Origin: Desertivirga arenae
GTDB taxonomy: Bacteria; Bacteroidota; Bacteroidia; Sphingobacteriales; Sphingobacteriaceae
Length of the DNA: 64,000 bases
Assembly: GCF_017355785.1 (NCBI RefSeq)
Contig: NZ_JAFEWE010000006.1
Span: forward strand, 186,001 to 250,000
Reading direction: 5' to 3'
Shown: positions 61,702 to 64,000 of the stretch, one piece after another
How the letters are laid out: each line of letters opens with the position of its first letter
Numbering within the stretch: the first letter of the stretch is position 1
The notes under the pieces: model-generated
Told to the model about the DNA's origin: nothing
Seen by the model: the letters and a program-made list of their open reading frames with translations, nothing else
Databases searched by the model: none
Position numbers and translations under genes: made by a program

Positions 61702-63102
61702 TCACCAGTCATCCGACCTGAATGAAGATACGGGTAAGCCATTCACACCATATAATTCACCTATTGCCCAATCGCTGAAAGCATAGCGCACGGCTTCTGG
61801 TGATGACACTCTTGTGCTATAGACAAGAACATCAGCCCCTTTTATCCGGGCCTCTGCTTTATAGAATTTGCGGTCCTTTCCTGCAATTTCAAACTGAGTT
61901 ATGTCTTTTCCCATGGAAGCAATACCCATTGAGGCGTTAGAGAAATGAACAATTACTGTATCTTTAGAGATTTGGATAGACTTGTATTTGGGAGCAGAAT
62001 AACCCAGTGCGGGTTGTCCGTATTTTTTTGACAAAGCCAGAAATGCCAGACGCTTACTGATAATTTCTTTATTTGCCGGATGGATGTTATGTTCCTCTCC
62101 CCCATCGATTGATACTGCCATTCCCGAATTCGGAATCTGATCTTCTAGTTTCAACTGAACCTCCCTTAGAAAAGGCAGTAAATGTTTCTGATTCTCCGGA
62201 TAGTGCATAGGAGCGATCTGAACATAGAAAAAGGGCCAGGCCCCCTGATTCCAAAGGCTTCTCCATGATTTCACCATTGCCGGTTGCAGCAAACTATAAT
62301 CCTGGTAATTGTACCTGTTCTGCTCTCCCTGATACCATAGAGCACCAGCTATATTGTATCCTACAATCGGAGCTATCATACCATTGAATAAATGAGAAGG
62401 GATATGATGGATCTTCTGTGAGGTTGCCCCTCCTGTAAGCTTGTTTTCTTTCGATAACTGAGCAAAGGATTTATCCTCCATCCATGCTTCAATAGGAGAT
62501 CCGCCCCAGGCAGATTGGATGAGCCCAACAGGAACACTAAGGTTTTTATTCAATAAAACAGCAAATTGGTAAGCTACTGCACTAAATTCACTTACAGATT
62601 CCGGAGCGGCTTCCTCCCAAGTGCCTTTCACATCCTGTTGAGGTTCAGCGGCAGCCTTCCTTTCAATACGAAAAAGGCGGATTTTCGAGTTAGGGGATTG
62701 TAACAATAAATCATTGGAGTTTAGCACGGGCGAATTATAAAATCCCTTTACCGGCATCTCCATATTTGATTGCCCGGAACATAACCACACTTCCCCAATA
62801 AGCACATTTTTGAAAATAATTTTGTTTCGACCTGTTATCTCGATTTCAAATGGGCCACCTGCTGCTGGTGTATTTACCATGATCTGCCAGGAAAGACCGG
62901 ATCTTACAGAATACTTTTTATTATCCCAGGAGGTTCTTATCCTGACAGTCTCGTTTTCGGAGGAGGTTCCCCAAATTTTAACCCTGCTTTTTTGTTGCAA
63001 TACCATGTTATCAGCGAAAACGGCAGGTAGTCTAACGTTTGCAAAGACTGTTGAAATATTCAGCAGACAAAGACAAGAAAACAGGAAGCGATATTTATAC
63101 AT
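61702..63102 (-). CDS. sialate O-acetylesterase-family (SASA/CE20-like) protein
   Basis: A 466-residue secreted SGNH-type esterase with a signal peptide (about residues 1-22, ending TVFAN). The start of the mature protein, VRLPAVFADNMVLQQKSRVK, and the nucleophile S112 in EVWLCSGQSNMEMPVKG are diagnostic. Other family blocks are GLIQSAWGGSPIEAWM, GYNIAGALWYQGEQNRYNYQ, PFFYVQIAPMHYP and GMAVSIDGGEEHNIHPANKE, the last supplying Asp/His. Despite the name, most PUL members deacetylate plant polysaccharides. Its start overlaps the end of the symporter gene by 8 bp, so the two are translationally coupled, suggesting import of a product released after deacetylation. Confidence 0.9.
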   Translation of the reverse strand: MYKYRFLFSCLCLLNISTVFANVRLPAVFADNMVLQQKSRVKIWGTSSENETVRIRTSWDNKKYSVRSGLSWQIMVNTPAAGGPFEIEITGRNKIIFKNVLIGEVWLCSGQSNMEMPVKGFYNSPVLNSNDLLLQSPNSKIRLFRIERKAAAEPQQDVKGTWEEAAPESVSEFSAVAYQFAVLLNKNLSVPVGLIQSAWGGSPIEAWMEDKSFAQLSKENKLTGGATSQKIHHIPSHLFNGMIAPIVGYNIAGALWYQGEQNRYNYQDYSLLQPAMVKSWRSLWNQGAWPFFYVQIAPMHYPENQKHLLPFLREVQLKLEDQIPNSGMAVSIDGGEEHNIHPANKEIISKRLAFLALSKKYGQPALGYSAPKYKSIQISKDTVIVHFSNASMGIASMGKDITQFEIAGKDRKFYKAEARIKGADVLVYSTRVSSPEAVRYAFSDWAIGELYGVNGLPVSSFRSDDW

Positions 63103-64000
63103 GTTGTAATTGTTGTTTAGGTAGTTCAGAACTCTTCTTCATCTTAACAGTCAGCCTGCCTATAAATACAGCCAGTAGGAGTACCACAATTCCAACCCCC
63201 ATAACAACACCTGAAAAGTTCTCCGCCAGCGCGCCCAGGATAGTGATCCCCGCTCCTACGCAGGCCATTGCTGCAGCGATAACCCTTATTCCAAAGATGT
63301 TTTGTTTCTCGGCATCCGCATGTTGTACCGCTTTGTCTTCCAAGCCTCCTCGCTGGATTTCAAAGACATCTGCTGCCATAAGCACGGCTCTTGAAGATAC
63401 TATTCCGCGAGAGCGATAATAAGTGTCGAACGATGCTAACAGTACTACCGGAATTCCCATTCCCGCTATCGTCTCCATTGTACGGTTTAGCTTAAAATCA
63501 TATAAAGCCGGACATACTATTTTAAGGAACAGATTCAGACCTAAAGAAATTAAAGTTGTGGTGACTACAGAAAAGCCCGTTTGACGTTTTGAGAACAGCG
63601 TCCAAATAATAGGAGCAAACAACGCTCCCCCGGCAATAGAAGCGGTACTTAATACCACCTCAACAATTCCCCCTGCACTAGGTATCCATATAGCAATCAA
63701 AATGGTACCTACACCAAAGAGGAGGGTAAAAAATCGAGCAACCCAAATCACCTCTTTTTCAGGCGCAGAAGGTCTGATCAAATTCTGATAAATATCTTGT
63801 GCAAACACCGTTGCAGCCATATTGATGGTCGTATTCGCTTTACTGGAAGTGGCTGAGACCATCCCGGCGAGTACCAGTCCGATCAGACCCGCTGGCATTA
63901 CCTTTTGAATTAGCATCATGTAAGCATCTTCAGTGTCCAGTCCCTGAAGGTTAGGATTAATGATCCTGTAAACCATGGGGGGAATCATCCAGATCACCGG
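63095..64000 (-). CDS. sodium:solute symporter (SSS family), N-terminus outside the window
   Basis: The last 300 or so residues of a sodium:solute symporter; the reading frame continues past the right edge. The conserved segment LIGLVLAGMVSATSSKANTT followed by INMAATVFAQDIYQNLIRP is the family's sodium-site helix and the start of the next loop. Membrane helices are seen at FFTLLFGVGTILIAIWIP, IAGGALFAPIIWTLF, VVTTTLISLGLNLFLKI, GMGIPVVLLASF, IFGIRVIAAAMACVGAGITILGAL and VVMGVGIVVLLLAVFI. The final stretch is cytoplasmic and charged. It would import a monosaccharide, probably a uronic acid or hexose released by the island's enzymes. Its stop overlaps the acetylesterase start by 8 bp. Confidence 0.9.
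   Translation of the reverse strand, partial: PVIWMIPPMVYRIINPNLQGLDTEDAYMMLIQKVMPAGLIGLVLAGMVSATSSKANTTINMAATVFAQDIYQNLIRPSAPEKEVIWVARFFTLLFGVGTILIAIWIPSAGGIVEVVLSTASIAGGALFAPIIWTLFSKRQTGFSVVTTTLISLGLNLFLKIVCPALYDFKLNRTMETIAGMGIPVVLLASFDTYYRSRGIVSSRAVLMAADVFEIQRGGLEDKAVQHADAEKQNIFGIRVIAAAMACVGAGITILGALAENFSGVVMGVGIVVLLLAVFIGRLTVKMKKSSELPKQQLQHV

Overview
The window looks like chromosomal DNA of a soil or plant-associated Bacteroidota, most likely Sphingobacteriaceae (Pedobacter/Mucilaginibacter/Arcticibacter-like). The evidence is three SusC/SusD pairs, a hybrid two-component regulator, a FecI/FecR pair, DUF4974-type anti-sigma architecture, moderately AT-rich DNA and few Shine-Dalgarno sites. 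The genus is an inference. No rRNA, tRNA, transposase, phage gene or CRISPR array was seen.

Layout. (A) 1-5009, minus strand: the N-terminus of an exported protein cut by the left edge, then a tight seven-gene operon with a GbsR/MarR-type regulator first, followed by a DCC thiol-oxidoreductase, a TIGR01777 epimerase, two SRPBCC proteins, a small membrane protein and a DUF5519 protein. Two matching palindromes sit before the regulator and before the DCC gene. (B) 5213-14185, minus: a degradative operon (PF05426 lyase-like, GH36, GH105, GH3, DUF4886, CE15-like). (C) 14690-26613, plus: GH43, hybrid two-component sensor/regulator, terminator, then GH3-GH2-GH2. (D) 26712-37119, minus: two tandem SusC/SusD pairs followed by a GH16 lipoprotein. 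(E) 37554-45955, minus: DUF2264, GH88, SGNH, GH29, GH3 and a LacI-family regulator. (F) 46060-53360, minus: ECF sigma, FecR, STN-bearing SusC, SusD. (G) 53565-61695: a GH31 gene divergent from an esterase-GH29-lyase-GH97 operon. (H) 61702-64000, minus: a sodium:solute symporter cut by the right edge, and a sialate-O-acetylesterase-family protein.

Together regions B-H form a large composite polysaccharide-utilization island. Two lyase-like proteins plus GH88 and GH105 suggest that uronic-acid-containing chains are cleaved by elimination and their unsaturated ends removed. GH43, two GH2 (one with the uronate-binding NxK motif), GH36, two GH29, three GH3, GH31, GH97, GH16 and several esterases would trim galactose, glucuronate, fucose and glucose/xylose decorations. 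No sulfatase was recognised, so a plant or microbial acidic glycan (for example arabinogalactan-protein or gum-like) is more plausible than a sulfated algal one. The substrate remains an inference.

Three regulatory styles occur side by side: hybrid two-component, LacI and ECF/anti-sigma. Related TGGGAACGGTT/AACCGTTCCCA palindromes lie before operon B and operon D, with a degenerate version in the GH31/esterase divergent promoter, which suggests one LacI-type regulon across the island. The least expected signal is a plus-strand terminator plus promoter-like octamer in the leader of the minus-strand susC-like gene at 51339, which may mark an antisense small RNA.
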